A stretch of 28,703 bases of DNA from a virus. A program made the translations under genes and the position numbers. Shown one piece after another: positions 13,246-21,845 of the stretch (the stretch's first letter is position 1; each line of letters starts with the position of its first letter). A model generated the notes under the pieces. It saw only the letters and a list, made by a program, of their open reading frames with translations. It ran no database searches and was not told the DNA's origin. Location of the stretch: positions 1-28,703 of the IMG/VR virus record IMGVR_UViG_3300020203_000073; one strand, 5' to 3'.

Positions 13246-15049
13246 CGCCTTGTATCCTTACATTTAACTCAATATTGCCTTGCGAAGCCCACGCTTGATT
13301 CAGTGGGCTATTAACCCCAACGTCGCCTATTCGCTCTTCACATTGAAATCGGATTGGGTGATCCGAATACATTCCGTTGGAGGAATTAATGATTAAATCA
13401 GTAATATCACATTCTACATCTACTGCCGTATTTACTGCAATTGCCCACGGGCCCCCATATTGCGTAGAAACATTAACGTTGTCTACCCAAAGCGATATAC
13501 CAGATGGATACTGATCGTGATAAGTTAGACTCCAAAAAATAGGCAAATTGACTTGATGATCGTGTATGCCGACGGCGGGAGACGAGGCTGTAAAAAACGG
13601 TGCTGAAAATCCGGTTGTTACGTACAAAGGCGAGGTTTTAAATCTGATCTTAACTCTGGTAATTTCCGTCACCGAATTGTCAACTTCAATTTTAAAGTTT
13701 GCCCATTTCGTATCACCATCACCCAGCCCGTTTTGCATGGTATCCGTCCAAGTATTTTCGCTCCAGTACGCCGCAATCGCAGGCCGCCTAAATTGCGCCT
13801 TTAATTTCTCAACAGCGTTGACTACATACATCGCTTCATCTTCTACCTGCTGCTGTACGTTACTGATTTCCAACGACACCCCAAATCCGCCGTCAGCACC
13901 CACGCGCTCGTTTACCTTGAGGACGTAAAAGGATTGCTCAATGTCTTGGTCGGGCAGCGGTTTACCGTGTGCGTCCAACACCTGTCCGCGATAGCTGACA
14001 TTTACCATGTCACCGGGTCGGATCGTCTTACGGCATTTCCTGAGCGTAATCCGGTATACAGTTTGCGGGATGCTGTGGTCGTCTAAATAGGCGCGTCCTG
14101 CATCGTAAACCATGTTAGACGATTGCTGTTTACCCGCCAGCGAATTGCTGACAACGGTGATGTCTTCAAAGGTGACGGTCTTCATACGGATGCCGTAAGC
14201 GGCAATGCTAGCCTCATCCATCATATACCAAAGAGTTTGCCCGGCGGGCCCGATCATCGTCCGAATGTTTTCACGAGTGGAATAGCGTAGATCAAGCGCC
14301 CCGACACCCGTTCCGTTCCCAAAAGGCAGTATCCAGTTGACAATATCCTCGCTGTCACTGGTAACGCTCATGGTTTCGATGAATGCCACATCATCGTTAT
14401 TCTGTACGCTGAGTGAAACACTGTACGGCGGCGTGAGGCATTGCAGCACAACCGCCCCGCCAAACTTGCCAATTTCGACCACGTTATCTAGCGGACTAGG
14501 CGTGTCCAGTTTTTGCCGTAGATGAAGGCCGCGCCCCTTGATTAATGTTTGCAGCGCCTTGAGGACAGAGCCGCCGTCCATCCGTGCCTCAATGAGGTCA
14601 TCCATATAGGCGCTTTCCACTTCCACACGCCAGTTTCCCGACAGCACGGTAGCGCTGCTCGTGAGGTCTGTTACCACGTCCTCAAATCGCGTATTTCGGT
14701 AGACGCGCCCCGTCAGCACATCGTAGTTCTTGAGTTCGTCCAAAATGTCGGGACCGTCAAACGAGCGCGATTCGCCCGTTGCCGCAATCCGGCGGTTGCG
14801 TTTTCTCAGGAGTGCCGCACCCAGTTGACGGACAACCCCGTTCTGGTTCACGTAAACCCGTATACGGCTCTCGTTATCCAGTAAACGGATAGCGCGCTCA
14901 TCGCTGCCGAGGATTTCAATTTGCACACTGCCAGCGCCATCTAGAATACGGCTGACGCTGGCGCTCACTAGCGGGATAGGTCCCTCGGCGGCAGTCGATT
15001 TGCTCCAGTCGGGAGCGTGAAGTTCCGCCCATAAATACAAACCCGTCAT
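13220..15049 (-). CDS. Tail-tip hub protein (Tal / siphovirus Gp37-like) with C-terminal binding region
   Basis: The N-terminal 370 residues have the character of tail-associated hub proteins: short beta domains with PIPLVSASVSRILDGAGSVQ, ESRIRVYVNQNG, FDGPDILDELKNYDVLTGRV and a helix (GGSVLKALQTLIKGRGLHLR), then a segment IRPGDMVNVSYRGQVLD typical of the siphovirus ReqiPepy6 Gp37-like group. A short helix (EAMYVVNAVEKLKAQFRR) links to about 190 C-terminal residues of beta-sandwich type, probably for receptor binding. Here a fibre-like gene stands between Dit and this gene, unlike the common order. Its ATG overlaps that gene's stop (TAATG). The hub assignment is an inference from pattern and position. 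Confidence 0.72.
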   Translation of the reverse strand: MTGLYLWAELHAPDWSKSTAAEGPIPLVSASVSRILDGAGSVQIEILGSDERAIRLLDNESRIRVYVNQNGVVRQLGAALLRKRNRRIAATGESRSFDGPDILDELKNYDVLTGRVYRNTRFEDVVTDLTSSATVLSGNWRVEVESAYMDDLIEARMDGGSVLKALQTLIKGRGLHLRQKLDTPSPLDNVVEIGKFGGAVVLQCLTPPYSVSLSVQNNDDVAFIETMSVTSDSEDIVNWILPFGNGTGVGALDLRYSTRENIRTMIGPAGQTLWYMMDEASIAAYGIRMKTVTFEDITVVSNSLAGKQQSSNMVYDAGRAYLDDHSIPQTVYRITLRKCRKTIRPGDMVNVSYRGQVLDAHGKPLPDQDIEQSFYVLKVNERVGADGGFGVSLEISNVQQQVEDEAMYVVNAVEKLKAQFRRPAIAAYWSENTWTDTMQNGLGDGDTKWANFKIEVDNSVTEITRVKIRFKTSPLYVTTGFSAPFFTASSPAVGIHDHQVNLPIFWSLTYHDQYPSGISLWVDNVNVSTQYGGPWAIAVNTAVDVECDITDLIINSSNGMYSDHPIRFQCEERIGDVGVNSPLNQAWASQGNIELNVRIQGVAQTIAPV

Positions 15050-16125
15050 TAATTTTGCTCCACATAAAAACGACTCAGGCCAATGGAGCGCGTCACAGCA
15101 ACGAGGTTGTAGAAGGCCAAACCCGGTCCCAAGTCCGTCCCAACGGGTGGTAGGTTGGTACTGATGGTTGTTTCGGTGCTGTTGTTCACGGAAAAGTAAA
15201 CTACGCCGTTAGCGCTGTCTACCCGCGCCCGTAGTCTGTAGCGTGTGCTGACCGCTACCGTGCCGATTGCTGTGCCTGTGGTTTGGTTGCCTGAGTTGTC
15301 ATTGCATACAGGCCTCCATCCGGTATCTCCGGCAGCAGTGGAGTACCGAAAACCGATTAGCCCCGACCCAGAGGCTTGCGTGTCCACGTTGATCGCCCCG
15401 CTTGCGCCAAAAATGCCCACCCACACGCGAAGCGAACTGATGTCCGCTGTCGTCCGTAAGACCACTTCAATAATCGGGTCATACGCCCGACGTACCAAAC
15501 TGCCGACGATGTAAGCCCCGCTTAGCGAGTTGATCGTTGCGGAACTGGCAAAGTTGACGTAATTGCTATCCGACTGCATGGATTCGGTCAACGTGCCTGT
15601 GGTGGCCGGGGTAGCGGTCATTGTCGCCACGATTGCAGCTTGCGATGCTCTCCACATGAAAAAGCCGCGTGTGCCGGGAACGGGAATCGCGTTGGCCGCT
15701 TGCGGCGGGTTAAACATGCACCACTTAGCCAACGTGTGATTCCATATTAACCACAGGACTTCGGCAGGGTCGTCAAGCGTGTAATTCTCGCCATTAAGCC
15801 AGATATTGCCGACGTTATGCCGAACCACGACTACTCGCGCTGCGGACACCGAAGATAGCGCCAAAATCGGAATTAGCGAGGTTACTAGATTAATCGTAGA
15901 CAGATCATCCGTACTGGCAGCGGCTTGCGTGTCCACTAGATGACGGGTACGGGTGACGGTGATCGCATCGCTGACAAGTGTAAGGGTTGTGGGCAGCGCA
16001 AAGGCTTGCAGCGTCAAGCCGGATGTCCCCGCGATGAGGGCGTTGATGTTGCCGTCGATTTCGGTAAACCGCGTGTTAAAAAGTGTGGCGTTCCCGGTGT
16101 TGCCATTTGTGATAGGTGTATACAC
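15049..16125 (-). CDS. Tail fibre/receptor-binding-like protein
   Basis: This is a 358-residue beta-rich protein with many Thr, Ser, Ala and Val. The N-terminus (NGNTGNATLFNTRFTEIDGN, then INALIAG) is of a kind often found at the trunk-binding end of phage fibres. The middle (NVGNIWLNGENYTLDDPAEV) resembles short fibre domains. The C-terminal half (VYFSVNNSTETTISTNLPP, GLAFYNLVAVTRSIGLSRFY) resembles a lectin-like beta-sandwich. A GTG start at 16125 lies 9 nt after GGAGG; the upstream Dit gene ends in that same sequence. It likely helps host recognition at the tail tip. Confidence 0.68.
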   Translation of the reverse strand: MYTPITNGNTGNATLFNTRFTEIDGNINALIAGTSGLTLQAFALPTTLTLVSDAITVTRTRHLVDTQAAASTDDLSTINLVTSLIPILALSSVSAARVVVVRHNVGNIWLNGENYTLDDPAEVLWLIWNHTLAKWCMFNPPQAANAIPVPGTRGFFMWRASQAAIVATMTATPATTGTLTESMQSDSNYVNFASSATINSLSGAYIVGSLVRRAYDPIIEVVLRTTADISSLRVWVGIFGASGAINVDTQASGSGLIGFRYSTAAGDTGWRPVCNDNSGNQTTGTAIGTVAVSTRYRLRARVDSANGVVYFSVNNSTETTISTNLPPVGTDLGPGLAFYNLVAVTRSIGLSRFYVEQN

Positions 16126-16131
16126 TATTAG

Positions 16132-17001
16132 TTACCTCCAAGCGTCGTAGTAATCAAGTTCAAGTGAAACCGTGCTGGAAAATGCGCCGTTAATCCGAAT
16201 GCTGTTTGCGCCCGGACGCAAGATAATGAAGCCGTCGCCCACCAAGCGCGTAAACGGTGTAAAGGCCGCCGTCTTCACGCCGTTGTCAACGTGGTAAACC
16301 GCTAACTGCGAACTGTCTACAGCAAGCGTTTCGTTAGCTTGTAGACTGCCCTCCCATCGCCAGCGGTTGATGATCTCGCCCCATTCATTCAGGTGTGAGG
16401 CTTCGATGACGGTAGCGGTGCCGGGGGTTGCCACAAACTGCATGAGGATAGGGGTTTCAGCGCTCCCGTTATTGGTTGCCGTAATCAGGGTGCCGTTACC
16501 TACGCTGGTATTCGTCACCCGTGCGCCGCCGATAATCAGGCTGCTCCCAATGACAATATCGTCACCGATGTACCACGCGCCCGGCCACGCTAACCAGCGC
16601 GGGTCTTCCACTTGGAAATCAATCGTCACGGGTTGAAAGATGTCCGTGTACTGATCAAAGCGCTGCGGCATACTGATATTGTTGATCGTGGCATAGCAGA
16701 AGCGCTTATCTGCTGATGGGTTACTGGTTTCAATAAAGAGTTCCTGCTGCCCCTTTTGTAGGAGCGCGTTGACCGCATCCCGTTTCGCTGTCATCCCCGT
16801 TAACGTGTAATCAACTAAGGTAAACGAAATCGTCACCTTGCCCGATTCGATGGGCGGCGGGAAGCGCCCGTATTCATTGAAACTGCCATCCATCCCCGCC
16901 AACCGCGTCGTCCGTGGAACCGCATTCCTAAAGTTATCGGTAAAAGAGGACTGCTGCGTTGGGAAGGTGTAATTGCCAAACCGGACTAGTTTACTGGTCA
17001 T
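16132..17001 (-). CDS. Distal tail protein (Dit)
   Basis: The protein (289 residues) directly follows the tape measure gene with a 4-nt overlap, which is the usual place for Dit. The N-terminal domain (KLVRFGNYTFPTQQSSFTDN, then GKVTISFTLVDY, ALLQKGQQELFIET, and VTIDFQVEDPRW) has the beta-sheet ring pattern of Dit proteins that link tail tube to tip. The C-terminal part (GEIINRWRWEGSLQANETLA, GFIILRPGANSIRING, VSLELDYYDAWR) is the galectin-like sandwich found in larger Dit proteins. The family is supported by both sequence style and gene order. Confidence 0.82.
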   Translation of the reverse strand: MTSKLVRFGNYTFPTQQSSFTDNFRNAVPRTTRLAGMDGSFNEYGRFPPPIESGKVTISFTLVDYTLTGMTAKRDAVNALLQKGQQELFIETSNPSADKRFCYATINNISMPQRFDQYTDIFQPVTIDFQVEDPRWLAWPGAWYIGDDIVIGSSLIIGGARVTNTSVGNGTLITATNNGSAETPILMQFVATPGTATVIEASHLNEWGEIINRWRWEGSLQANETLAVDSSQLAVYHVDNGVKTAAFTPFTRLVGDGFIILRPGANSIRINGAFSSTVSLELDYYDAWR

Positions 17002-20000
17002 CCGTTTGCCCTTCTGAGTTCGCGTAAACGGTTATCGAATTTATTAGCGGCATCCGTGCCGTCGGCGGCGTAGATCGTGATATTGAAGTTGTCACCGCCT
17101 GCCCCTTGCGCGAGCGCGTTGTTTGGAACGATGCTACCGGATTGACCGGGTATAAAGAGTTCGGGACCAGCCTCGCCCACCATGTACGGCATCCCGCCCA
17201 TGACATCGCCGCCGAGAGCGCGTCCGGGTATGCCGGCAAAGCTGCCGCTACCGACGATAGTCTCTTGAAGCGCTATAATTTCGGCGCTAACGCCGGTACT
17301 CTCTTCAATCGCTGCCATTTCGGAGGGACGCATCCCCTCAGCACGTCCGAGAAAATTGTTTACGTCCCAAGCGGCATTCTGCACCTTTAACACAATGTCA
17401 TTAATGACCACCAAAAACGGGTCTATCACATTGGTTTTAATCCAGTCAAAGACCCCCTGAAAGCCATCTCTTAGGCTTTGCAATCCCGGCGACACCGCTG
17501 TCCAGATACCCGTTAACAGGGTGATGAAGCCCTGAATGGCTGTCGTTACCGGTCCCTCAATAAACGCCATAATCGCGGGTAGCGCGTCGGTAATAAACCA
17601 GTCGTAAAGCTGCGTAAGGACAGGGCTTACGATTTCCCAAATCCCCGCCAATATGTTGATAAACCCCTGTACAGCAGGAAGCACTACGTCATTGATGTAA
17701 GAGATGACAAGCGGCAGTCCGGTATTCACAAACCAATCGAATAACTGGATAAGGAACGGGCTTACATCATTCCAGATGCGAACCAGCACCGCGATAAAAT
17801 CCGTGATGAACGGGATAACCACGCCAGAAATGAATTGCTGAATAGCGGGTAACGCGGAGACGAGAAACCAGTCTGCCAGCGACATGAGCGCAGGGGCGGC
17901 GATTGCCCATATTTGGCCTAAAAAGTCAAAGAAACTCTGGATTGCCGGGATAATAGTTCCGGTAACAAAAGTGATGACTTGTGGCAACACGTCAACGAGA
18001 AACCAGTTAGCGAACTGCTGAAGAGCGGGGATAACGATGGCTGCAATTGACCCTACGAAGTTAAAGAAATTCTGGATTGCCGGGATAACTGTCCCTGTAA
18101 GGAACGTAATCACTCCTGGTAGCGCGGTTGTCGTAAACCATTCGGCAAACTGCTGCAAACCGGGAATGACAACGGCGGTTACAAAGGTAATGACATCGCT
18201 GAAGGCGGTTTCTAGGAAGTCAAAGAATCCGTTGAGGCCGGGAATGGCGGCGCTTAACCCGTCAAAGAATGATCCGCCATCATTTATTGCCCCAAAAAAC
18301 CTAGTCACAGCATTTACAACGGTTTCAAAAATAGATACCACGTCAACACTGAATAACCGCAGAACTGTTGTGGCAATACCTATCGGGCTAGTGAGTGACA
18401 GTAGTACCTGCCCAATTTTAAAGATTTGTTTGAAGTCGATATTTTCAAAAAGGTTGACGAGGAATTTCCCAACCTCAGTAAATAGTGGGCGGAGGGTGTT
18501 GACGACGCGGTTAAATGTTTTCTCAATACCCTCCACAGCATCGAAGAAAACACGCTGAATACCATTAGCCGCCTCTTCTGAAAATCCTAACGCTTCAAAA
18601 ATCTGGTCAACAAATTGACCCAATCCATAAACAATTGCATCAAAGATATTGTCGCCTAGTCTGAGTTGCTCAAAGGTTGACTCCACTCCACGCGTAAATA
18701 AACTCAATGCGTTAGAAACACGATCAAATATCCCCAAAAAGCGTTGAACAGTAGCACCTATTTGATCGGTAATTCGTATCGCGTCGTCACGCGCTATTCC
18801 GAAGTTGAAAATGACACCTTCCAGCCAAGACTCACCACCCGATTCCTCTGCCGCTTTCCCCCATCCAAATGCCCCTAAAATTGCGTCACGGATACCAAAC
18901 GTTTTAATGTCCTCAACAAACCAGCCCAGTGACAGCATCAGACGATCAAGGCCGTTAGTTATATTCGTAAAAGATATATTTATACGATCAACGACGGGTT
19001 GCAATAAATCCCTGACACCTAAGAAGTTATTTTTAAAGGCGAGATATAATCCTGCTAACGCTACTCCAACGAGTGCGATTGGCCCCAAAAACGCGGCAAA
19101 AGCAACCACTGACGCGTTTGCCATAAGCGCTCCAACGGTACTAATTGCAAATCCAAGCGGGATTAGTACCGCGCCTAGTGCCGCAACCGCGCCTACAACC
19201 AGTCCTATGGTGCGGACGAGTGCGGGGTTTTCGGTGGCAAAGGCGCTAATCCCTCGGATAATGGGTGTTATGTACTTCATTATCTGCGCCAGTGCGGGTA
19301 AGACTGCCTCCCCAATGGTGATGCTCAGGTTCAGAAAGGCCGATTTCATAAGGTCAAGCTGCGCGGCAAAACTCTGGTTTTGGGTGGCTTGCGCGGCTAC
19401 TGTTGACCCGTCAACTGCACTTGTAAAGTTATCGGCAAACTCAACAAACGTATCGGAAGCTAACGCCGTTGCGCCGCGTAAGGCTTCCGTATTCGTGATA
19501 ATGCCATCAAATGACCCGCCCGCCGCCCGCCTGATTTCGGCATACGCGCCGGAAAGCCCCTTTGCATCAACTAATGCTTGTCCGTTTTCGTAGCCAAGAC
19601 CGTGTATAACGTCAGCGAGTGCCTGTGTCGGGTTTTGGAGCGTTGTCATCATAGCGCCCAACTGAGTCGCGGATTGCGATGCTGTGTTACCTTGCGTAGT
19701 CAAGTAAGCGGCTTGGGCTGCTAGATCATCAAATTCAATACCCATCGCGTTGGCAAGCCCCGTAACTTGGGGCAATGCACTAGCGAAATCCCCCATGGTG
19801 CCAACCCCAGCCCCGACTGTCCGCGTCAGTACGTCGCTGGCAAATGCTGCCTCCTCAGCGCTAAAACCATAGCTGTTCATGATTGAAATCATGGCGTTGG
19901 TAGTCTCGCCTAAATCAGCGTTGCCTGCTTCCGCTGTCCGGTTGGCGGCTTCCAAGATCGCCATGTGGGTCGTAGCATCGGTAACGCCGCCAACGATGTC

Positions 20001-20375
20001 GTAGAAAGCATCGGCTACCGCTTGCGGTCCCGCCCGTGTACCCTCGCCAAAGGCTTGCAGTTCGTTTCCTATTGCGGTAATTTCTTCGCGAGTCACCCCC
20101 ATGACCGCGCCAATATTGGTCATCGACTCGTCAAACTGGCTGGCGCTACTAATGGCGGCGACTCCGAAAACCGAAAGCGGTGCAGTAAGCGCGGTAATAT
20201 TGCCGCCAAGTTGCATCATGCTTTGACCCGCGCTGCTGATGCTGTCGCCAATACCTTGCAAGCCGTCTGAGAAGATGTTTTTTGCTTGTGACATACTGGA
20301 ACGCAAACCGTCGAGATTCATCTCGATAGAAGCGTAGGCCACGCCTAAATTGACACCACCGCCAGAAGCCGACAT
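16998..20375 (-). CDS. Tail tape measure protein
   Basis: This very long protein (1125 residues) sets tail length and is later ejected with the DNA. The N-terminus is helical with the typical pattern of tape measure proteins (ASQFDESMTNIGAVMGVTRE, ALASDTFVEFADNFTSA). Membrane-like helices occur near residues 388-438 (LVVGAVAALGAVLIPLGFAI and neighbours). Residues 737-961 hold five tandem 45-residue repeats. The end (GGMPYMVGEAGPELFIPGQS, GSIVPNNALAQGAG) is a common C-terminal signature of these proteins. ATG 20375 has AAGGA upstream. The gene has its own leader with promoter and hairpin (20399-20492), separating it from the tail chaperone genes. Confidence 0.93.
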   Translation of the reverse strand: MSASGGGVNLGVAYASIEMNLDGLRSSMSQAKNIFSDGLQGIGDSISSAGQSMMQLGGNITALTAPLSVFGVAAISSASQFDESMTNIGAVMGVTREEITAIGNELQAFGEGTRAGPQAVADAFYDIVGGVTDATTHMAILEAANRTAEAGNADLGETTNAMISIMNSYGFSAEEAAFASDVLTRTVGAGVGTMGDFASALPQVTGLANAMGIEFDDLAAQAAYLTTQGNTASQSATQLGAMMTTLQNPTQALADVIHGLGYENGQALVDAKGLSGAYAEIRRAAGGSFDGIITNTEALRGATALASDTFVEFADNFTSAVDGSTVAAQATQNQSFAAQLDLMKSAFLNLSITIGEAVLPALAQIMKYITPIIRGISAFATENPALVRTIGLVVGAVAALGAVLIPLGFAISTVGALMANASVVAFAAFLGPIALVGVALAGLYLAFKNNFLGVRDLLQPVVDRINISFTNITNGLDRLMLSLGWFVEDIKTFGIRDAILGAFGWGKAAEESGGESWLEGVIFNFGIARDDAIRITDQIGATVQRFLGIFDRVSNALSLFTRGVESTFEQLRLGDNIFDAIVYGLGQFVDQIFEALGFSEEAANGIQRVFFDAVEGIEKTFNRVVNTLRPLFTEVGKFLVNLFENIDFKQIFKIGQVLLSLTSPIGIATTVLRLFSVDVVSIFETVVNAVTRFFGAINDGGSFFDGLSAAIPGLNGFFDFLETAFSDVITFVTAVVIPGLQQFAEWFTTTALPGVITFLTGTVIPAIQNFFNFVGSIAAIVIPALQQFANWFLVDVLPQVITFVTGTIIPAIQSFFDFLGQIWAIAAPALMSLADWFLVSALPAIQQFISGVVIPFITDFIAVLVRIWNDVSPFLIQLFDWFVNTGLPLVISYINDVVLPAVQGFINILAGIWEIVSPVLTQLYDWFITDALPAIMAFIEGPVTTAIQGFITLLTGIWTAVSPGLQSLRDGFQGVFDWIKTNVIDPFLVVINDIVLKVQNAAWDVNNFLGRAEGMRPSEMAAIEESTGVSAEIIALQETIVGSGSFAGIPGRALGGDVMGGMPYMVGEAGPELFIPGQSGSIVPNNALAQGAGGDNFNITIYAADGTDAANKFDNRLRELRRANG
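17493..18167 (-). repeat. Five tandem 45-residue repeats in the tape measure protein
   Basis: Residues 737-961 consist of five units of exactly 45 residues with the pattern I/S-P-x-L-x-x-hydrophobic-x-D/E/N-W-F, then LP, then a V/I-I-P-A-I turn and a helix ending in I-W. The DNA units are diverged, so the repeat is old at the DNA level. Changes in repeat number would change the tail length if the usual ruler mechanism applies. Confidence 0.92.
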
Positions 20376-20398
20376 TGATCTTTTCCTTCAAAACAAAA

Positions 20399-20466
20399 AA
20401 CGCCGCAGAATGTCTAAGACACTCTACGGCGTTCAGGAATTTAAACTTGTGGCGCTCAAGGCGCTC
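20399..20466 (-). promoter_or_regulatory. Late leader module, copy 1 (heptamers + terminator-like hairpin before the tape measure gene)
   Basis: Read on the minus strand: GAGCGCC (20466-20460), two bases, GAGCGCC (20457-20451), a 17-nt gap, then hairpin AACGCCGTAGAG ... CTGCGGCGTT (20433-20399), followed by TTTTTTGTTTT, AAGGA and the ATG of the tape measure gene. It has the form of an intrinsic terminator in a 5' leader. The 3' arm GGCGT can pair instead with the GCGCC of the heptamers. Copies 2 and 3 lie at 22333-22399 and 28425-28492. Confidence 0.85.
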
Positions 20467-20483
20467 TAAATGTTCTCTTTATT

Positions 20484-20492
20484 ATTCTAGCA
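20484..20492 (-). promoter_or_regulatory. Extended -10 promoter upstream of the tape measure leader
   Basis: On the minus strand TGC-TAGAAT is an extended -10 element within TGTGCTAGAATAATA. It lies just after the terminator of the chaperone gene and before the heptamers. There is no clear -35 at 17 bp. The sequence is alignable with the promoter at 22414 (TGTGCTACCATAATA). Confidence 0.65.
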
Positions 20493-20512
20493 CATATTTT
20501 CTACAAAAAGAA

Positions 20513-20533
20513 ACGGCAGCCCTTCGCTGCCGT
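20513..20533 (-). terminator. Intrinsic terminator after the tail chaperone gene
   Basis: ACGGCAGC (20513-20520) pairs perfectly with GCTGCCGT (20526-20533) around a 5-nt loop. On the minus strand the stem is followed by TTCTTTTTG. This is a textbook Rho-independent terminator placed 11 nt after the chaperone stop codon, so the tape measure gene depends on its own promoter or on read-through. Confidence 0.9.
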
Positions 20534-20543
20534 CGTTGTATCG

Positions 20544-20840
20544 TTAAGTTGACTCTAACCCGCTTGCGATAAACTGAGCGATTAAGCCATTCATCATCTT
20601 GGAGGCTTCGGCGCGTCCGGCGAGTACCTGTTCAACCGTCCACTTCCGTTTGCGGTGTTTGCCCTTACCCTCATATTCTTCCATCTTGATTTCAACATAC
20701 CGCCCTAGATACCCGACGGCGCTATCGAATTGGTAAGCGACCCACGTATCTTGTAAACCGATGACGGTTGCCGGACGGCTGCCGAAGTCCTTACTGTTCT
20801 GGTACAGCCTCCACATCTGGCTGTGGTTCTTTACGAAAGG
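20544..20840 (-). CDS. Tail assembly chaperone, downstream frame (likely made by frameshift from the 20791-21243 gene)
   Basis: This frame runs from the overlap with the upstream chaperone gene to a stop at 20544 and contains NPFVKNHSQMWRLYQNSKDF followed by GSRPATVIGL, a pattern typical of the second (T-like) part of siphovirus tail chaperones. Conserved-looking residues lie before the first ATG (20816), which argues for entry by a shift rather than a separate start. The frame is +1 (equivalently -2) relative to the upstream gene. A candidate slip site is TCC-TTT-C at 20841-20835, where a Phe tRNA on TTT could move to TTC. The product would be a chaperone extension, about 98 residues, that binds the tape measure protein. 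The exact site is uncertain. Confidence 0.75.
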   Translation of the reverse strand, partial: PFVKNHSQMWRLYQNSKDFGSRPATVIGLQDTWVAYQFDSAVGYLGRYVEIKMEEYEGKGKHRKRKWTVEQVLAGRAEASKMMNGLIAQFIASGLEST

Positions 20841-21243
20841 ATTTGGCTTTCGCTGTCTCGCTTGCAGGCATTGCCCAGTTGTAGACAAACATCTTGTCTG
20901 GGCGGCTCACGTCATGGATACTGATTTCACCGTTTTCGTAATCAGGATGCCCGTTTTCTGAAATACGGGGTTCAATGAAAGCTTCGCGGGTTACACGGTC
21001 AATAAATCGCCCCATCTTCGTGAGGTCTTCTAAGCCCATATCAACCGTGTCCGTTTCCTCTTTTTTGGGTTTCTTACCTTTGAACTGCGCCAAAACCTGC
21101 GCCGTCAGGAAGTCAGGCACATCCCCGTTATGTTCACTCATGAGGATGTCCATTAGGTCAGGCTTTCGCGCCTTGACGACCCGTCCTGACGGGAGTTCGA
21201 GTTCTTCAGCTTGCCGTTGCCACTGGCTTGCAGGTGTCGTCAT
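20791..21243 (-). CDS. Tail assembly chaperone (gpG-like)
   Basis: This is a 150-residue protein between the tail tube gene and the tape measure gene, the standard place of the tail assembly chaperone. It has LPSGRVVKARKPDLMDILMS, then a charged stretch, then DLTKMGRFIDRVTREAF. Its ATG overlaps the tube gene's stop (TAATG) by 1 nt. Its 3' end overlaps the next frame by several tens of nucleotides, in agreement with programmed frameshifting that makes a longer form. It should coat the tape measure protein during tail assembly. Confidence 0.82.
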   Translation of the reverse strand: MTTPASQWQRQAEELELPSGRVVKARKPDLMDILMSEHNGDVPDFLTAQVLAQFKGKKPKKEETDTVDMGLEDLTKMGRFIDRVTREAFIEPRISENGHPDYENGEISIHDVSRPDKMFVYNWAMPASETAKAKSFRKEPQPDVEAVPEQ

Positions 21244-21833
21244 TATGAGAACATCCCTGCAAAGAACGCCTGAAAGTTAACCTGAGAAATCGGGATAGCG
21301 GCGGCGGTTTCGTGGCTTCTCAGGCGGATCGGGCTATTTGATATTGTGCCTGCTGCGATGGCGCTAAAGCTAGCTTCACCGCGCCGGAAAGCGTTCTGTT
21401 CAACCGCAAACGCAGGCGTGGAATCCAGTTTGCATTTTGGCATCCCAACTAACACGTTTGCCCCGTACAGCGCCTCGAAGCGCAAGATACAACCAAAGTA
21501 AGGTAAGCCTGCCCCGCCAACCTTGAAATCCATCGTATTCACTTGGTTTGGTGTTGACCCGCTGCCAGACGACGTGTCACCTGTTAACACCGTAAGCGCG
21601 GCGCGGTTGATACTGGCCTCTTTAATGGTCCCTGTTACCTTGGTGATGATTGAAAGCAAGTCAGTGATTAACCCACCGCTCATCAGTTCGTCATTCATTG
21701 CTTCATAGTCCCAATCAGCCGTGTCAAACCGGGTGACTTCTACAGGTGTACCGTAGACGTTGCTACTGCTGAGTGCCGCTACAATCAACGCGGTTGGGTT
21801 GTAAAGTACCTCTCCAAAAAGTGGTTCAGCCAT
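21243..21833 (-). CDS. Major tail tube protein
   Basis: This 196-residue protein has the features of a siphovirus tail tube subunit: an N-terminal beta strand region (PLFGEVLYNPTALIVAALSS), a central loop-rich part (GDTSSGSGSTPNQVNTMDFK), and a C-terminal beta part. It stands just before the tail chaperone genes and just after the tail terminator, the usual order. The ATG at 21833 follows GAGGAG AAAGATC with a proper gap. It is expected to be one of the most abundant proteins made from this block. Confidence 0.82.
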   Translation of the reverse strand: MAEPLFGEVLYNPTALIVAALSSSNVYGTPVEVTRFDTADWDYEAMNDELMSGGLITDLLSIITKVTGTIKEASINRAALTVLTGDTSSGSGSTPNQVNTMDFKVGGAGLPYFGCILRFEALYGANVLVGMPKCKLDSTPAFAVEQNAFRRGEASFSAIAAGTISNSPIRLRSHETAAAIPISQVNFQAFFAGMFS

Positions 21834-21845
21834 GATCTTTCTCCT

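Noticed and set aside
18805-19593. Long plus-strand open frame (262 codons) opposite the tape measure gene
   Set aside because: Antisense to a confident gene; composition is low complexity (Ser/Pro/Ala), with no ribosome-binding site or family signal.
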